Positions 63,477-64,000 of a stretch of DNA of 64,000 bases are shown here, one piece after another (the first letter of the stretch is position 1; each line of letters opens with the position of its first letter). The DNA is from Thiomicrorhabdus sp. GTDB lineage: Bacteria; Pseudomonadota; Gammaproteobacteria; Thiomicrospirales; Thiomicrospiraceae. The position numbers and the translations under genes were made by a program. The stretch spans positions 1 through 64,000 of the forward strand of contig NZ_OY782562.1 of NCBI RefSeq assembly GCF_963677875.1. Direction: 5' to 3'. The notes under the pieces were generated by a model that saw only the letters and a list, made by a program, of their open reading frames with translations, searched no databases and was not told the origin of the DNA.

Positions 63477-64000
63477 ATGAAACACCACCCCGCTTTTGAA
63501 TTCTTAGGTCAAACCGATATTGAAACCTTGCAGGTTCAGGTCTCGCATTACCGTCATAAAATCACGGGTGCCGAGCATTATCACCTCGCAGCCGATGATC
63601 CGCAAAATGTGTTTCTGGTTGCTTTGCGTACCGTGCCGATGGATTCGACCGGGGTTGCGCATATTTTGGAACATACGGCCTTATGCGGTAGTCGAAAATA
63701 TCCGGTTCGCGACCCGTTTTTTATGATGATTCGCCGTTCTTTGAACACTTTTATGAATGCGTTTACTTCCAGTGACTGGACCGCTTATCCATTTGCGACA
63801 GAAAATAGAAAAGATTTTCAGAATTTGCTGCAAGTTTATATGGATGCAGTGTTTTTTCCGAATTTGCATGCGCTGGATTTTGCTCAGGAAGGTCATCGAT
63901 TTGAATTTGAAGACAAGACGGATGCCTCTTCACCTCTGGTTTACAAAGGGGTGGTCTTTAACGAAATGAAAGGCGCGATGAGTTCGCCGATCTCGACGCT
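63477..64000 (+). CDS. M16 zinc metallopeptidase, PreP-like (C-terminus outside window)
   Basis: The first 174 codons of a pitrilysin-family peptidase. VAHILEHTALCGSRKYPVRD contains the inverted zinc motif HxxEH (HILEH), followed by MRRS-type MIRRSLNTFMNAFTSSDW, TAYPFAT, and the downstream glutamate region VFNEMKGAMSSP. The pattern fits the M16C (presequence protease) group of about 970 residues rather than the smaller M16B. The ATG at 63477 follows ATAAAGGAATCAAT, with AAGGA. No signal peptide is seen. Confidence 0.93.
   Translation, partial: MKHHPAFEFLGQTDIETLQVQVSHYRHKITGAEHYHLAADDPQNVFLVALRTVPMDSTGVAHILEHTALCGSRKYPVRDPFFMMIRRSLNTFMNAFTSSDWTAYPFATENRKDFQNLLQVYMDAVFFPNLHALDFAQEGHRFEFEDKTDASSPLVYKGVVFNEMKGAMSSPIST

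Overview
The window reads as core chromosome of a gammaproteobacterium of middling G+C. Gene content and order (apbC | metG-rnfABCDGE-nth, mutL-miaA-hfq-hflXKC-DUF2065-hisZ-purA, hflD-mnmA-rluE | icd, clpS-clpA-infA, rimP-nusA-infB-rbfA-truB-rpsO-pnp) fit that class well. The monomeric NADP isocitrate dehydrogenase, the endonuclease-type MutL and the Rnf complex would suit a marine lineage such as the Thiotrichales/Piscirickettsiaceae, but this placement is inference. No insertion sequence, phage gene, CRISPR array, rRNA or tRNA was found.

Left part (1-11000, minus strand): apbC, then metG and the Rnf electron-transport operon, a periplasmic OB-fold protein, nth and a DUF1841 gene cut by the window edge. 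rnfD carries a one-base frameshift. From 11400 to 23500 (plus strand): mutL, miaA, hfq, hflX, hflK, hflC, a DUF2065 protein, hisZ, purA and the periplasmic foldase ppiD, which cover mismatch repair, tRNA modification, RNA chaperoning, membrane proteolysis control and histidine/purine synthesis.

Middle part (23600-42200): a cupin gene, hflD, mnmA and rluE run opposite to icd (monomeric type). Then come an unknown exported protein with an apparent internal duplication, a four-PAS GGDEF-EAL protein, a YebC-family protein, a PhnA-family protein, clpS, clpA (also broken by one extra base), infA, the sdhCDAB-sdhE respiratory operon and aat. ClpS, ClpA and Aat belong to the bacterial N-degron pathway. 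This stretch looks like an ancestral hflD-mnmA-rluE-icd-clpSA-infA-aat neighbourhood opened by later insertions.

Right part (42300-64000, plus strand): dnaE, then an acetate-use block (acs, a DUF485 protein, actP, a DUF294 cNMP/CBS protein and a DnaQ-like exonuclease), then the translation operon rimP-nusA-infB-rbfA-truB with two extra genes (a rhodanese-like/methyltransferase fusion and a cNMP-domain protein), rpsO and pnp, and the start of an M16 peptidase gene.

The points most worth a second look are the two single-base frameshifts, a strong promoter followed by a short RNA and terminator in front of rimP, the long hairpin in the pnp leader, the duplicated-cysteine exported protein, and the two-gene insertion between truB and rpsO. 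I saw no convincing new multi-gene system.
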